This document shows positions 17,503 to 26,901 of a stretch of 64,000 nt of DNA, in pieces. Made by a program: the position numbers and the translations under genes. Origin of the DNA: Polaromonas sp. AER18D-145 (lineage in GTDB: Bacteria; Pseudomonadota; Gammaproteobacteria; Burkholderiales; Burkholderiaceae_C); assembly GCF_002379095.1 (NCBI RefSeq), contig NZ_NBZV01000009.1, positions 55,242 to 119,241 of the forward strand. The letters run 5' to 3'. Each line of letters opens with the position of its first letter. Position 1 is the first letter of the stretch. Under the pieces are notes generated by a model that was not told the origin of the DNA, searched no databases, and was given only the letters and a program-made list of their open reading frames with translations.

Positions 17503-18159
17503 ATGGCCACTTTATTGAAAACTCCTGAGCCTGCACTGCAGACGCCCAGGCGCGATGCCTCGGTCGCCAGGGCAGCCCTCATCGCGGCTGCCGTGGCGGA
17601 GTTCTCGCGCAAGGGCTTTGCCGGAGCGCGTGTGGACGAGATCGCGGCGGCGGCGGGTGTCAACAAGCAGCTGGTCTACCACTATTTCGACAGTAAGCAG
17701 GGGCTTTACCTTGTGGCGCTGGAGTCGGTTTACGCCGAAATACGGGAAAAGGAGCAGAAGCTGTCACTGGGGGCGCTGGAGCCCATGGAGGCCATGGCCC
17801 AGCTCGTGGGATTCTCATTTGACTACCTCGCTGAGCATCCGGAATTCATCGCGCTGCTGACCGACGAGAACCGCAACCAGGGCAGTCACATCCTGGCATC
17901 CGAGCGCCTGCAGAAGATGCACTCGCCCTTCATCGAGATGCTGGAAGCCACGCTCAAGCGTGGCGTGGCCGCGGGGGTATTCCGTTCTGACTTTGACGCG
18001 ATCAACCTCTATATCTCCGTCGCCGGCATTTCGTATTTCTTCTTTTCGAACAACCATACGCTTTCGGCCATCTTCGGCAAGCCGCTGGGCTCGCGCGGTG
18101 CCCTGGTGCAACGCCGTCGCCATGTGATCGACTTTGCGCTCAACGCCCTGAGGCCCTGA
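17503..18159 (+). CDS. TetR-family transcriptional regulator
   Basis: A 218-residue TetR-type repressor. The DNA-binding domain covers about residues 20-75: [39 protein letters not shown] and [15 protein letters not shown]. The C-terminal ligand domain ([20 protein letters not shown], then [20 protein letters not shown]) is like the RutR/YcdC subgroup, whose members often sense pyrimidines or related metabolites; this is a weak hint. It lies between the binding protein gene (divergent) and sdaA (46 bp downstream). It probably regulates itself, the binding protein and the permease operon through the two matching palindromic sites. Confidence 0.88.
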   Translation: MATLLKTPEPALQTPRRDASVARAALIAAAVAEFSRKGFAGARVDEIAAAAGVNKQLVYHYFDSKQGLYLVALESVYAEIREKEQKLSLGALEPMEAMAQLVGFSFDYLAEHPEFIALLTDENRNQGSHILASERLQKMHSPFIEMLEATLKRGVAAGVFRSDFDAINLYISVAGISYFFFSNNHTLSAIFGKPLGSRGALVQRRRHVIDFALNALRP

Positions 18160-18205
18160 GGCCCTGACGCCCCATGCACCCTTGTACCGTGGATCCGGCC
18201 CGGCG

Positions 18206-19573
18206 ATGACCCTCAGTGTCCTGGATGTCTTCAAGATTGGTATCGGCCCGTCGAGTTCGCACACGGTAGGCCCCATGCGCGCTGCTGCCCGTTTTGTGCG
18301 CTGCCTGGAGCAGGGCGGGCTGCTCGAGCAAACCGCCGCAGTGCGAACCGAGCTTTATGGCTCGCTGGGCGCTACCGGCAAGGGCCATGGCAGTGGAAAA
18401 GCCGTGATTCTGGGGCTGCTGGGCGAGGAGCCGGACCGCGTGGACACGTCAACGATGGATGCCCGGCTGGCGCAGATTCGCAGCGACCAGAGCCTGCGCC
18501 TGCAGGGCACCCACACCGTGCGTTTTGTCGAAGCTGAACACCTGCTGTACTACCGCAAAAGCCTGCCGTTTCATCCTAACGGCATGCGTTTTGCCGCCCT
18601 GTCTGCCGACGGTGCCGTGCTGTGCACGCGTGACTATTACTCGGTGGGCGGCGGCTTTGTGGTGGATGACGGCGACCAGGCGCTGGTGGAGCTTGGCGCG
18701 CCTGTGCCTTACCTTTTCACCACAGGTGACCAGCTTCTGGGCCTGTGCCATGCGCAGGGCCTGTCCGTCAGCGCGCTGATGCGCGCCAATGAAGCGGCGT
18801 TGCGGCCGGATAGCGATACCTCGGCTGGTCTGGCGCGTATCTGGACCGTGATGCAGGAATGTGTGCGCAGCGGGTGCGCCCAGGAGGGTGTGTTGCCCGG
18901 GCCCATGCGTCTCAAGCGCCGGGCCCCCGACCTGCTGCGTCAGCTGCACAGCCAGCCCCAGGCCGGGCTGACCGATCCCTTGGTGGTGCTTGACTGGGTG
19001 AGCCTTTATGCCTTGGCCGTCAACGAGGAAAACGCCGGCGGCGGGCGCGTCGTGACGGCGCCGACCAACGGCGCGGCCGGCATCATCCCGGCGGTGCTGC
19101 ATTACTACACCCGCTTCATCCATGGGGCGAATGCCGAAGGCGTGGAGCGCTTTTTGCTGACGGCTGCAGCGATTGCCCTCCTGTATAAGGAAAACGCTTC
19201 GCTCTCAGGCGCCGAAGTGGGCTGCCAGGGCGAGGTTGGCGTGGCTTCTTCGATGGCTGCGGGTGCGCTGGCCGAGGTGCTGGGCGGCACACCGGCACAG
19301 GTGGAGAACGCCGCGGAGATCGGCATGGAGCACAACCTGGGCCTGACCTGCGATCCGGTGGGTGGCCTGGTGCAGGTGCCCTGCATAGAGCGCAACGCCA
19401 TGGGAGCGACCAAAGCCATCAATGCCGCGCGCATGGCGCTGCGCGGTGACGGCAGCCATTCGGTGTCGCTGGACCAGGTCATCAAGACCATGCGTGAGAC
19501 AGGCGCCGACATGAAGACCAAGTACAAGGAGACTTCGCGCGGCGGCCTGGCGGTCAACGTTATCGAGTGTTAG
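18206..19573 (+). CDS. sdaA: L-serine dehydratase, iron-sulfur single-chain type
   Basis: A 455-residue enzyme that deaminates L-serine to pyruvate and ammonia. The N-terminal beta domain reads [20 protein letters not shown], then VGPMRAA and [20 protein letters not shown]; the alpha domain contains [17 protein letters not shown], the 4Fe-4S ligands at [15 protein letters not shown] and [20 protein letters not shown], and [16 protein letters not shown] near the end. The ATG at 18206 is chosen because it begins the conserved [12 protein letters not shown]. It follows tetR on the same strand. Serine may be a product of the neighbouring pathway, but that is only an inference. Confidence 0.94.
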   Translation: MTLSVLDVFKIGIGPSSSHTVGPMRAAARFVRCLEQGGLLEQTAAVRTELYGSLGATGKGHGSGKAVILGLLGEEPDRVDTSTMDARLAQIRSDQSLRLQGTHTVRFVEAEHLLYYRKSLPFHPNGMRFAALSADGAVLCTRDYYSVGGGFVVDDGDQALVELGAPVPYLFTTGDQLLGLCHAQGLSVSALMRANEAALRPDSDTSAGLARIWTVMQECVRSGCAQEGVLPGPMRLKRRAPDLLRQLHSQPQAGLTDPLVVLDWVSLYALAVNEENAGGGRVVTAPTNGAAGIIPAVLHYYTRFIHGANAEGVERFLLTAAAIALLYKENASLSGAEVGCQGEVGVASSMAAGALAEVLGGTPAQVENAAEIGMEHNLGLTCDPVGGLVQVPCIERNAMGATKAINAARMALRGDGSHSVSLDQVIKTMRETGADMKTKYKETSRGGLAVNVIEC

Positions 19574-19623
19574 TCCCGCGCGTCCCGCGCGCTGCCGGCT
19601 GCGCATGTTGAGCTGAAATTAAT

Positions 19624-19639
19624 TCAACTAGTTGGTTGA
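19624..19639. promoter_or_regulatory. Operator-like site 2 upstream of the permease operon
   Basis: TCAACTAGTTGGTTGA contains the perfect 10-bp palindrome CAACTAGTTG and matches 13 of 16 bases of the site at 17478-17493. It lies 57 bp before the permease ATG, a normal place for repressor control. Confidence 0.6.
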
Positions 19640-19696
19640 CAACAAGTCGAGGCAAATCTATTATTCGCGAATGACTGTTTGCGCGAAGGAATTCAC

Positions 19697-20509
19697 ATGA
19701 AGGCTCTCCTCGATGGTGTGGCGTTGGCTGTTGCACCGGAGTCGGACGGCAGCGGGCCACCCTGGCGGCGCTGGGGAATCATTGTGGGCATCCATCTGGC
19801 CGGCGTGTTGCTCTGGGAAGCCGTGGTGCGCATTTTCGCCATCCAGTCCTTCATCCTTCCGGCGCCCTCGCGCGTGCTGGCGACCCTTGCCAACACCAAT
19901 CTGAGCTGGCTCAGCAACACCACGGTCACGGCGATCGAGATTTTCGGCGGCTATGCCTTGGGGCTGGTGCTGGGCATCCTGTGCGCCTTGCTGTTCATCA
20001 CCAGCCGCCGGCTCACGCTGCTGGTGTTTCCGGTGCTGGTCACGCTGAACATGATTCCCAAGGTGGCGCTCGGGCCGCTGGTCATCGTCTGGTTCAGCTA
20101 CGGCATAGGCACCAATATCCTGATCACCTTCAGCCTTTGCTTCTTCCCGATCCTGCTGACCACCATTCGTGGCCTCAATGAGACCGAGCCCGAGCTGCTC
20201 GACCTGGTGCGCGCGCTTAAGGGCTCACGCTGGCAGCTGTTTCGCTACATCCAGCTGCCGGGCTCCCTGCCTTACGTGTTTTCCGGGATGAAAGTCGCCA
20301 CCATCCTGGCGGTCGCAGGCGCTGTTGTCGGGGAGTTCATCGCTTCCGACAAGGGCCTGGGTTACCTGATGATCCAGCTGCAGGCCTCGCTCGACACCCC
20401 CGCCGTCTTCATGGCCGTGTTGCTCATCACCGGGCTGGGCGTGCTGCTTTACCTGCTGGTCCTCCTGCTGGAGCGGCTCTTCATCACTCAAGACGCAAGA
20501 ATTCAATGA
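19697..20509 (+). CDS. ABC transporter permease, SsuC/TauC/ThiX type
   Basis: A 270-residue inner-membrane protein with about six helices and the permease-ATPase coupling loop [20 protein letters not shown] (the EAA motif region), followed by [20 protein letters not shown]. The start at 19697 has GAAGGA 6 bp upstream, so the longer frame from 19679 is rejected. It is the first gene of a five-gene run (permease, epimerase-like, GNAT, DHDPS-like, ATPase) with overlapping or closely spaced genes, and should work with the binding protein at 16432 and the ATPase at 23496. Confidence 0.9.
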   Translation: MKALLDGVALAVAPESDGSGPPWRRWGIIVGIHLAGVLLWEAVVRIFAIQSFILPAPSRVLATLANTNLSWLSNTTVTAIEIFGGYALGLVLGILCALLFITSRRLTLLVFPVLVTLNMIPKVALGPLVIVWFSYGIGTNILITFSLCFFPILLTTIRGLNETEPELLDLVRALKGSRWQLFRYIQLPGSLPYVFSGMKVATILAVAGAVVGEFIASDKGLGYLMIQLQASLDTPAVFMAVLLITGLGVLLYLLVLLLERLFITQDARIQ

Positions 20510-21570
20510 CTCACCTGTCAAATACCTCCCCTACCGTGCTGGAGGACCTGCCCTTTCCCGAAAGTTTTGCCGACGAGCAGGCCCTGGAGGACTACCTAGC
20601 CACGCCCTCGCTTGATCTGGTCCGTGATCTGGTGCGCCTCGATGGCGACCTGATGATTCTGGGTGTGGGCGGAAAAATGGGACCCACCCTGGCGCGCCTG
20701 GCGCGTAATGCCATGCCCGGGCGCCGTGTGATCGCCGTGGCCCGCTTCAGCGAACCCGGTGTGCGGGAGATGCTGGAAAAACACGGCATCGAAACCATCA
20801 GCTGCGACCTGCTGGACCGCGCTGCCGTGGCCGCCTTGCCGCAGTGCGCCAATGTGGTGTTCATGGCCGGACGCAAGTTCGGCGCCGACGCCAACAACCC
20901 GCTGACCTGGGCCATGAACGCCCATGTGCCGGCTCTGGTCGCCGAGACCTTCAAAACGGCGCGCATCGTGGCTTTTTCCACCGCCTGTGTCTATCCCTTT
21001 GTGCCGGTCATCAGCCAAGGCTCCGCCGAAGACTCGTCCCTGAGCCCCCCCGGCGAATACGCCAACTCCTGTGTCGGGCGTGAGCGCATGTTCGAATATT
21101 TCTCGCAGGTTCATGGCACGCCGGGCCGCCTGTTCCGCCTGAGCTACGCGATTGACCTGCGTTATGGCGTGCTGGCCGATGTGGCCACCAAGGTGTGGCA
21201 CGGCGAGCAGATTGACGTAACCATGGGGCACGTCAACGTGATCTGGCAAGGCGACGCCAACGCGCAGGCCCTGCGCTGCCTGGCCGTCGCGACCGTGCCG
21301 ACCTCGCCCCTGAACGTGAGCGGGCCCGAGACCACCTCCATCCGCTGGCTGGCCCAGGAGTTTGCGCGCCGCTTCGGCAAGCCCGCCCACATCGTCGGCG
21401 AGGAAGCGCCCACCGCCTGGCTCATGAACACCGGCGAGGCCGAGCGCCTGTTCGGCTACCCGCGTGTATCGCTGTCGCGCCAGATCGGCTGGGTGGCGGA
21501 CTGGATTTCCCGCGAGCAGCGCCTCTACGGCAAGCCGACCAAGTTCGAATCACGCGATGGCAAATACTGA
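20506..21570 (+). CDS. NAD-dependent epimerase/dehydratase-like protein with atypical active site
   Basis: A 354-residue extended short-chain dehydrogenase-like protein. The Rossmann glycine motif is [20 protein letters not shown] (residues about 49-68), acidic and Asp segments follow ([14 protein letters not shown]), and the Ser/Thr region is [13 protein letters not shown]. The expected YxxxK catalytic pair reads YANSC in [17 protein letters not shown], so the Lys is replaced by Cys. It may use a different mechanism or be a non-redox member. It starts 4 bp inside the permease stop and overlaps the GNAT gene by 14 bp. The substrate is unknown. Confidence 0.8.
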   Translation: MTHLSNTSPTVLEDLPFPESFADEQALEDYLATPSLDLVRDLVRLDGDLMILGVGGKMGPTLARLARNAMPGRRVIAVARFSEPGVREMLEKHGIETISCDLLDRAAVAALPQCANVVFMAGRKFGADANNPLTWAMNAHVPALVAETFKTARIVAFSTACVYPFVPVISQGSAEDSSLSPPGEYANSCVGRERMFEYFSQVHGTPGRLFRLSYAIDLRYGVLADVATKVWHGEQIDVTMGHVNVIWQGDANAQALRCLAVATVPTSPLNVSGPETTSIRWLAQEFARRFGKPAHIVGEEAPTAWLMNTGEAERLFGYPRVSLSRQIGWVADWISREQRLYGKPTKFESRDGKY

Positions 21571-22402
21571 AGCGGCCGTCGTCGTCGAAACGCTGGGGCC
21601 GCTGACACCCGTCGTGCAGGCCGGGCTGGACGCCCTGGTGCTGCAAAGTGGCTGGAACCAGACGCCGCAGGACTGGGCGATTTTTTCGCGCGAAGGCACG
21701 GTCTGCGTCGTGCGTGATGCGCAGGGCCGCATCGTTGCCAGCGGCGCGGTGTTGCCCCATGGCCCGCAAGTCGTCTGGATCAGCATGATCCTGGTGGCGA
21801 GCGATCTTCGCGGCCGGGGCCTGGGCCGCGCGGTGTTTTTGCACTGCCTGGCCCTGGTGAAAGCCGCCGGGCGCACCGCCTGCCTGGACGCCACACCCGA
21901 CGGCCAGCGCCTCTACAGCCAGTTCGGTTTTGCGCCGGTGTACGGGTTGACACGCTGGCAACGCGCTGCCCGGCCGCAGGCCGTGCCGGCCGCGCGCAGC
22001 CAGCAGCTTCCCGACGCGGAAGCGTTGGCCGCGCTGGATGCGCAGGCGCTGGGTGCGCCACGCCATGCACTACTGGCGGATTTGCTGGCGCGGCCGGACG
22101 CTGCCTGTGTGCGCAGCAGCGAGGGTTTTGCCATCGTGCGCCGCGGGCGCATCGCGCACCAGATCGGCCCTTTGCTGGCGCTCAATAAAGCCAGCGCCGC
22201 CGAACTGATGACACGCGCCGTGCAGGGCTTGGCGGGCCCGGTTTTCATCGATGTACCCGATGAACGCGCCTTGCTGGCCCGCCAGCTTCACGACGCCGGC
22301 TTCACGCCGCAGCGCAGTTTCATGCGCATGGTGCTGGGCGACCAGCCATTGCAGGGACAGACCCATTTCATTCACGCGATTGCGGGCCCGGAATTCGGAT
22401 AA
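21557..22402 (+). CDS. GNAT-family N-acetyltransferase with C-terminal acyltransferase-like domain
   Basis: A 281-residue protein. The N-terminal GNAT domain (residues about 15-130) contains the acetyl-CoA motif [20 protein letters not shown] and [19 protein letters not shown]. The C-terminal half ([20 protein letters not shown], then [18 protein letters not shown]) resembles the YitH/acetyltransferase_18 domain. The ATG at 21557 overlaps the epimerase-like gene by 14 bp, which sets the start; the longer upstream frame is a shadow. In the operon it could acetylate, or act on acetyl derivatives of, the imported compound. Confidence 0.82.
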   Translation: MANTEAAVVVETLGPLTPVVQAGLDALVLQSGWNQTPQDWAIFSREGTVCVVRDAQGRIVASGAVLPHGPQVVWISMILVASDLRGRGLGRAVFLHCLALVKAAGRTACLDATPDGQRLYSQFGFAPVYGLTRWQRAARPQAVPAARSQQLPDAEALAALDAQALGAPRHALLADLLARPDAACVRSSEGFAIVRRGRIAHQIGPLLALNKASAAELMTRAVQGLAGPVFIDVPDERALLARQLHDAGFTPQRSFMRMVLGDQPLQGQTHFIHAIAGPEFG

Positions 22403-22431
22403 GCCGCTGCACCACAGACACAGGAGTTCCC

Positions 22432-23499
22432 ATGCCCTTGAAACGATCCGACCTGCCTGAAGACGTGCTGGCACTGCTGGCGCAAGGCACGGTGATTCCC
22501 GCGCACCCGCTGGCACTCGATGCCGGGCGCCAGTTCGATCGCCAGCGCCAGCGCGCGCTGACGCGTTATTACGTGGATGCCGGCGCCGGCGGCCTCGCCG
22601 TGGGCGTCCACACCACCCAGTTCAGCATCCGCGAGCGTGGCCTGTACGAACCGGTGTTGCGCGCCGCCATGGAAGACCGGCTGGCCTGGTCCAGCCGTCC
22701 CATGGTCATGATTGCCGGCCTGTGCGGCAGTACGGCCCAGGCGCGCACCGAGGCGCAAACCGCGGTGGGGCTGGGTTACCACGCCGGGCTGCTGAGCCTG
22801 GCGGCGCTGGCCCATTCTTCCGAGGAAGAGTTGATTGCGCACTGCGAAGCCGTGGCGCAGGAGATCCCGCTGATTGGTTTTTACCTGCAGACGGTGGTGG
22901 GCGGGCCGGTGTTGTCCAGTGATTTCTGGCGCCGTTTCGCCCTGATCCCGAACGCCCTGGCCATCAAGGTCGCTCCCTTCAATCGCTACCGCAGCATCGA
23001 CGTGGTGCGCGGCTTGGTCGATGCACGTGCCGAGGAGCGCGTTTTCCTCTACACCGGCAACGATGACCATATCGTGCTCGACCTGGCCCTGCCGTTTGCC
23101 GTCATGCGCGACGGCCAGCCCGTGACCGTGCGTTTTCGCGGCGGCTTGCTGGGCCACTGGTCGGTGTGGACGGCCAGCGCCGTCAGCCAGCTGGCACAGA
23201 TCAAGGCCGAACTGGCGGCCAACGGCGGCGTGTTGAGTCCGCAGCTGCTGGCGCTCGATTCGCGGGTGACCGACTGCAACAGCGCCTTCTTCGACGTGGC
23301 CAACAACTTCCATGGCTGTATTGCCGGGTGCCACGAGGTGTTGCGGCGCCAGGGCCTGCTTGAAGGCATCTGGTGCCTGGACCCGGCCGAAGGCCTGGGC
23401 CCCGGCCAGACCGGTGAGATCGATCGCGTCTACCAGGCCCACGGCGACCTTGGCGACGACGCCTTTGTGCGCAGGAACCTGCAGCGGTGGTTGGCATGA
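22432..23499 (+). CDS. Dihydrodipicolinate synthase/N-acetylneuraminate lyase family protein
   Basis: A 355-residue TIM-barrel protein, longer than the usual ~300. It has GTVIPAHPLALDAGR near the N-terminus, YYVDAGAGGLAVGVHTTQFS in place of the GTTGE-type substrate motif, EIPLIGFYLQTVVGG where the conserved Tyr lies, and NALAIKVAPFNRYRS with the likely Schiff-base Lys. The family cleaves or condenses pyruvate with aldehydes. It lies 29 bp after the GNAT gene and overlaps the ATPase gene (ATGA). Pyruvate release would fit the nearby serine dehydratase, but the substrate is unknown. Confidence 0.82.
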   Translation: MPLKRSDLPEDVLALLAQGTVIPAHPLALDAGRQFDRQRQRALTRYYVDAGAGGLAVGVHTTQFSIRERGLYEPVLRAAMEDRLAWSSRPMVMIAGLCGSTAQARTEAQTAVGLGYHAGLLSLAALAHSSEEELIAHCEAVAQEIPLIGFYLQTVVGGPVLSSDFWRRFALIPNALAIKVAPFNRYRSIDVVRGLVDARAEERVFLYTGNDDHIVLDLALPFAVMRDGQPVTVRFRGGLLGHWSVWTASAVSQLAQIKAELAANGGVLSPQLLALDSRVTDCNSAFFDVANNFHGCIAGCHEVLRRQGLLEGIWCLDPAEGLGPGQTGEIDRVYQAHGDLGDDAFVRRNLQRWLA

Positions 23500-24290
23500 G
23501 CGCGGCTTTCAGCCTTCCTGTGCGGGGCGAGGCTCTGATCAGCATAAACCAGTTGCGTAAGGTCTACCGCAAGGGCGCACAGGAGTTCCTCGCGATCTCC
23601 GACGTCACCCTGGACATCCACGAGGGCGACATGGTGTCGCTGGTCGGGCCCTCGGGCTGCGGCAAGTCCACGCTGCTGAAGATACTCGCCGGCCTGCATG
23701 GCCACGACGGTGGCACCCTGCAGATAGGCGGCCCCGGCGGCGCGGCCTTCAACCCGGGGCGCGACGTAGGCATGGTGTTCCAGCAGCCGCTGCTGCTGAA
23801 GTGGCGCAACATCCTGGACAACGTGTTGCTGCCCGCCGACATCCTCGGGCTGCCGCGCAAGGCGGCAGTGGAACGCGCACATGGGCTGCTTGAGATGGTG
23901 GGCCTGACCGGTTTTGCCGACAAGCACCCGTACGAGCTGTCGGGTGGCATGCAGCAGCGCGCCTCCATTGCCAGGGCCCTGATTCACGACCCCAAGCTGG
24001 TGCTGATGGACGAGCCCTTCGGCGCACTGGATGCGCTGACGCGCGAAAAAATGAATCTGGAGATGCTGCGCATCTGGGAGCAAAGCCGCAAGACCTTTGT
24101 GGTGGTGACCCACAGCATCCAGGAGGCGGTGTTTCTCGGTTCGCACTGCGCGGTGTTGACCGCCGGACCGGCGCGCATGGCCGACTTTTTTGCCATCGAC
24201 CTGCCCGAGCCGCGCAAGCTGCACCTCAAAACGACGCCCGCCTTTGGCGCCTACGTGACGCGGATTTACGACCTGCTGGGTGTGGAGTAA
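23496..24290 (+). CDS. ABC transporter ATP-binding protein, SsuB/TauB type
   Basis: A 264-residue ATPase. Walker A is GPSGCGKSTLLKILAGL, the Q-loop is in GMVFQQPLLLKWRNILDNVL, the signature is YELSGGMQQRASIARAL, Walker B is LVLMDEPFGALDALTRE and the switch His is in VVTHSIQEAVFLG. The ATG at 23496 overlaps the preceding stop (ATGA); a GTG at 23487 is less likely. It energises the importer formed by the binding protein at 16432 and the permease at 19697. Confidence 0.93.
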   Translation: MSAAFSLPVRGEALISINQLRKVYRKGAQEFLAISDVTLDIHEGDMVSLVGPSGCGKSTLLKILAGLHGHDGGTLQIGGPGGAAFNPGRDVGMVFQQPLLLKWRNILDNVLLPADILGLPRKAAVERAHGLLEMVGLTGFADKHPYELSGGMQQRASIARALIHDPKLVLMDEPFGALDALTREKMNLEMLRIWEQSRKTFVVVTHSIQEAVFLGSHCAVLTAGPARMADFFAIDLPEPRKLHLKTTPAFGAYVTRIYDLLGVE

Positions 24291-24294
24291 ACCG

Positions 24295-24321
24295 GCACCG
24301 CGGCCACCCGGCCGCCGGTGC
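24295..24321 (+). terminator. GC-rich hairpin at the end of the importer operon
   Basis: GCACCGCGGCC (24295-24305) and GGCCGCCGGTGC (24310-24321) pair with one bulged base around a 4-base loop, 5 bp after the ATPase stop. There is no T-run, so termination is likely but not certain. Confidence 0.45.
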
Positions 24322-24331
24322 GGATGTCAAT

Positions 24332-24416
24332 CGCTACTGAATCAATAGCTTGGTGCGCAAGTCTCCCAAGGACTGCAGCCCAGTTTTGTCTGAATTTCTG
24401 GCCTCAACCCTGCCGC
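24332..24416 (-). repeat. Dispersed GCTA/TAGC repeat, copy 3
   Basis: Read on the minus strand it contains GAGGCCAG, GGGCTGCAG, AGCTATTGATTCAGTAGCG. It is more divergent in the middle than the other copies. It fills the gap between the convergent ATPase and PuuD-like genes. Confidence 0.55.
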
Positions 24417-24429
24417 ACGGGCCGGTTCA

Positions 24430-25263
24430 TCATGCGGGCGCCGTGGGCCTTGCTTTCGCCGCCGCCACCGCGGAAAGAAAATCTTCCAGCACCGCCGCAT
24501 CGTCAATCGTGTCCGACCCCGGCTGGTGAAACTCGGGGTGCCACTGCAGCGCCGCAATGTAGCTTTTCGACCGGTCCTTGCGGCGTATGGCTTCCACCAT
24601 GCCGTCGGGCACGCTGAAGGCCTCGGCCTCGAACTCGGGCGCCAGGTCCTTGATGCCCTGATGGTGAATGCTGTTGACGCGCACGCGTTCAACGCCGGGG
24701 TACAACTTCGACAACTGCGTGCCCTGCACAATCTCCACGCTGTGGAAGTTCTGGTCGTAGATCACCGCGTCGCGATGCAGGAAGGATTCGGGCACCTGGG
24801 TGGCGATGTCCTGGTACAGCGTGCCGCCGAAGGCCACGTTGAGCAGCTGCAGGCCGCGGCAGATGCCGAACACCGGCTTGCCGGCTTTTTCGAAGGAGGC
24901 GACCATGGCCTTGTCGTAGTCGTCGCGCACGCGGTCGCCGGACCAGCGTTCTTCGAGCGGCTCTTCGCCGTAGCTGCCGGGCCAGACATCGGCGCCGCCG
25001 TGCAGCACCAGGCCGTCGAGCCACTGGGCGTAGTCGTCAAACCCCACATCGCCGCGCTGCGTGGCGCCGGTCGGGCAGGGCACCATCACCACCATCGCGC
25101 CCGAGGACATGATCCAGTGGGCGACTGTCTGCTCGACGTACTGCAGGGTTTTGCCGGTGAACAGCGAACGCGTCGGGTCGGCGTGTGAAAAGCAGGCCGA
25201 GAGGCCGATCTTGAGCCGGGTGCGCATGTGGCGCTGGCTGTTCATGGCTGTCGTTTTGCGCAT
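24430..25263 (-). CDS. Gamma-glutamyl-gamma-aminobutyrate hydrolase family protein
   Basis: A 277-residue class I glutamine amidotransferase-like hydrolase of the PuuD family. The nucleophilic Cys is in KPVFGICRGLQLLNVAFGGT, preceded by LDGLVLHGGADVWPGSYGEE; the catalytic His-Glu pair is in ALQWHPEFH. The early DPTRSLFTGKTLQYVEQTVA is the N-terminal substrate side. PuuD cleaves gamma-glutamyl-GABA in putrescine breakdown; no other puu gene is near, so the true substrate may be another gamma-glutamyl compound. It is convergent with the importer operon and lies downstream of the two-component genes. Confidence 0.85.
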   Translation of the reverse strand: MRKTTAMNSQRHMRTRLKIGLSACFSHADPTRSLFTGKTLQYVEQTVAHWIMSSGAMVVMVPCPTGATQRGDVGFDDYAQWLDGLVLHGGADVWPGSYGEEPLEERWSGDRVRDDYDKAMVASFEKAGKPVFGICRGLQLLNVAFGGTLYQDIATQVPESFLHRDAVIYDQNFHSVEIVQGTQLSKLYPGVERVRVNSIHHQGIKDLAPEFEAEAFSVPDGMVEAIRRKDRSKSYIAALQWHPEFHQPGSDTIDDAAVLEDFLSAVAAAKARPTAPA

Positions 25264-25325
25264 CGCGGATCCAGTGGCAGGTCGTCGGTTCGGGGGCAGT
25301 GCCCAGTGTAGTGACGCGCCGGCTT

Positions 25326-26768
25326 TTATTCCTGCGGCAGGTCGGCAAACCCCATGAACCGGACGGTGATGCGTGTTCCCGGAGGCGTGTGTCCGGGCAT
25401 GGCGTCATCGACCGCGACAGTGGCGCCATGCTGTTTGGCGATTTCCTCCACGATGGCCAGCCCCAGTCCCGAGCCGTCGACATTGGTGCCGAGTGCGCGG
25501 TAAAACGGCTGCAGCACCAGCTCGCGTTCGACGGCCGGGATGCCCGGGCCCGAGTCCTCGACCTGCAGCACCACCACGCCGCTGAAGCGGTCGGTCAGCA
25601 GCCGCACCGTGACCTGCCCGCCCTCGGGTGTGTAGTTGAGCGCGTTGTCGAGCAGGTTGCGCGCCAGCTCCTTGAGCAGGGTGGGGTTGGCTTCCAGCAT
25701 GTTGGCGGCCTCGCCGGCCGGCGGGCCTTCGTAGCCGAGGTCGATGCGTTTTTCCAGTGCCCGCGGCACCGAGTCCTGGATGGCCTCGGCCAGGATGTGC
25801 ACCAGGTCCAGCCGCTGCTTGGCCAGGCTGCGGCCGGTGGTTTCGGCGCGGGCCAGGGCCAGCAACTGGTTCACGGTGTGGGTGGCGCGGATGCTGGCGC
25901 GGCCGATCTGTTTGAGGGATTTTTTCAGTTCGTCGGCGTCGGTTTCGCGCTGCGCCAGGTCGGCCTGCATGCGCAGTCCGGCCAGCGGGGTCTTGAGCTG
26001 GTGGGCGGCGTCGGCGAGAAAGCGCTTCTGCGTGGTCAGCAGCACCTTGAGCCGGCCCAGCAGGTCGTTGATGGACGACACCAATGGGGCGACCTCTTCG
26101 GGCACGATGCTTTCGTCGAGCGGGCTCATGTCGTCGGACTTGCGTGCGCGTATGCGTTTTTCCAGCTGGTCCAGCGGCTTGATGCCGCGCACCAGCGCCA
26201 GCCAGACCAGCAGCACGGCCAACGGCAGCGTGACAAACTGCGGCACCATCACGCCCTTGACGATCTCGGTGGCCAGCGTCTTGCGCTTTTCCAGTGTCTC
26301 GGCCACCTGCACCAGGACCGGGTGGCCGCCCGGTACGTCGGTCTTGATCCAGGTGTAGGCCACACGCACGTCCTGCCCCTGCATGATGTCCTCGCGCAGC
26401 CGCACTTCGCCGTCAAAGGTCATTTCCTCGTCCGTCGGCAGGGGCAGATCGTGTTCGCCGCTGATGTATTCACCGCGCGCGCCCAGCACCTGGTAGAACA
26501 CCAGGTCGGTGTCATCGGCACGCAGGATTTCGCGCGCCGGCGCGGTCAGGTTGAACTGCACCTGCCGGTTCTTGACCACGATCAGCTTGGCCAGCGCCTG
26601 CACGTTGTACTCGAGCGCGCGGTCAAACGGCTTGCCGGCAATGTTCTGCGCCACCAGCCAGGTCAGCGCCAGGCTGATCGGCCACAGCAGCAGCAGCGGC
26701 GTGAGCATCCAGTCGAGGATCTCGCCGAACAGGCTGCGCCGTTCGCGCTGGAAAAGCCTCAAGGCCAC
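25326..26768 (-). CDS. Sensor histidine kinase, TctE-like
   Basis: A 480-residue membrane kinase. The N-terminal sensor (LTPLLLLWPISLALTWLVAQ, then GKPFDRALEYNVQALAKLIV) matches the two-component sensor N-terminal domain of TctE-type kinases; a second membrane helix is at VPQFVTLPLAVLLVWLALV. The phosphorylated His is in FLADAAHQLKTPLAGLRMQ; the ATPase domain has NLLDNALNYTPEGG (N box), VEDSGPGIP (G1) and GSGLGLAIVEEIA (G2). The start is GTG at 26768. TctDE pairs often control tricarboxylate or other organic acid uptake. It is separated from its response regulator by a 61-bp dispersed repeat. Confidence 0.92.
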   Translation of the reverse strand: MALRLFQRERRSLFGEILDWMLTPLLLLWPISLALTWLVAQNIAGKPFDRALEYNVQALAKLIVVKNRQVQFNLTAPAREILRADDTDLVFYQVLGARGEYISGEHDLPLPTDEEMTFDGEVRLREDIMQGQDVRVAYTWIKTDVPGGHPVLVQVAETLEKRKTLATEIVKGVMVPQFVTLPLAVLLVWLALVRGIKPLDQLEKRIRARKSDDMSPLDESIVPEEVAPLVSSINDLLGRLKVLLTTQKRFLADAAHQLKTPLAGLRMQADLAQRETDADELKKSLKQIGRASIRATHTVNQLLALARAETTGRSLAKQRLDLVHILAEAIQDSVPRALEKRIDLGYEGPPAGEAANMLEANPTLLKELARNLLDNALNYTPEGGQVTVRLLTDRFSGVVVLQVEDSGPGIPAVERELVLQPFYRALGTNVDGSGLGLAIVEEIAKQHGATVAVDDAMPGHTPPGTRITVRFMGFADLPQE

Positions 26769-26802
26769 TGATCGGGAAACGCGTATGCGTTGTCTTCACG
26801 CC

Positions 26803-26894
26803 AGCCGGGGCCGCGGAACCGGCTTTGCCGGGCCGCAGGCGCAGCGGCCCCCTCGGGGGGCAGAGAGCTACGCGTAGCGAGCGAACGTGGGGGC
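26803..26894. repeat. 61-bp 3'-end repeat, copy A
   Basis: Bases 26803-26863 are identical over 61 bp to 62365-62425, and both copies end in GTGGGGGC close to the stop codon of a minus-strand gene. GC-rich inner inverted repeats (GGCCCCCTCGGGGGGC, GAACCGGCTTTGCCGGG) suggest an mRNA 3' structure. Confidence 0.85.
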
Positions 26895-26901
26895 CACATA
26901 C

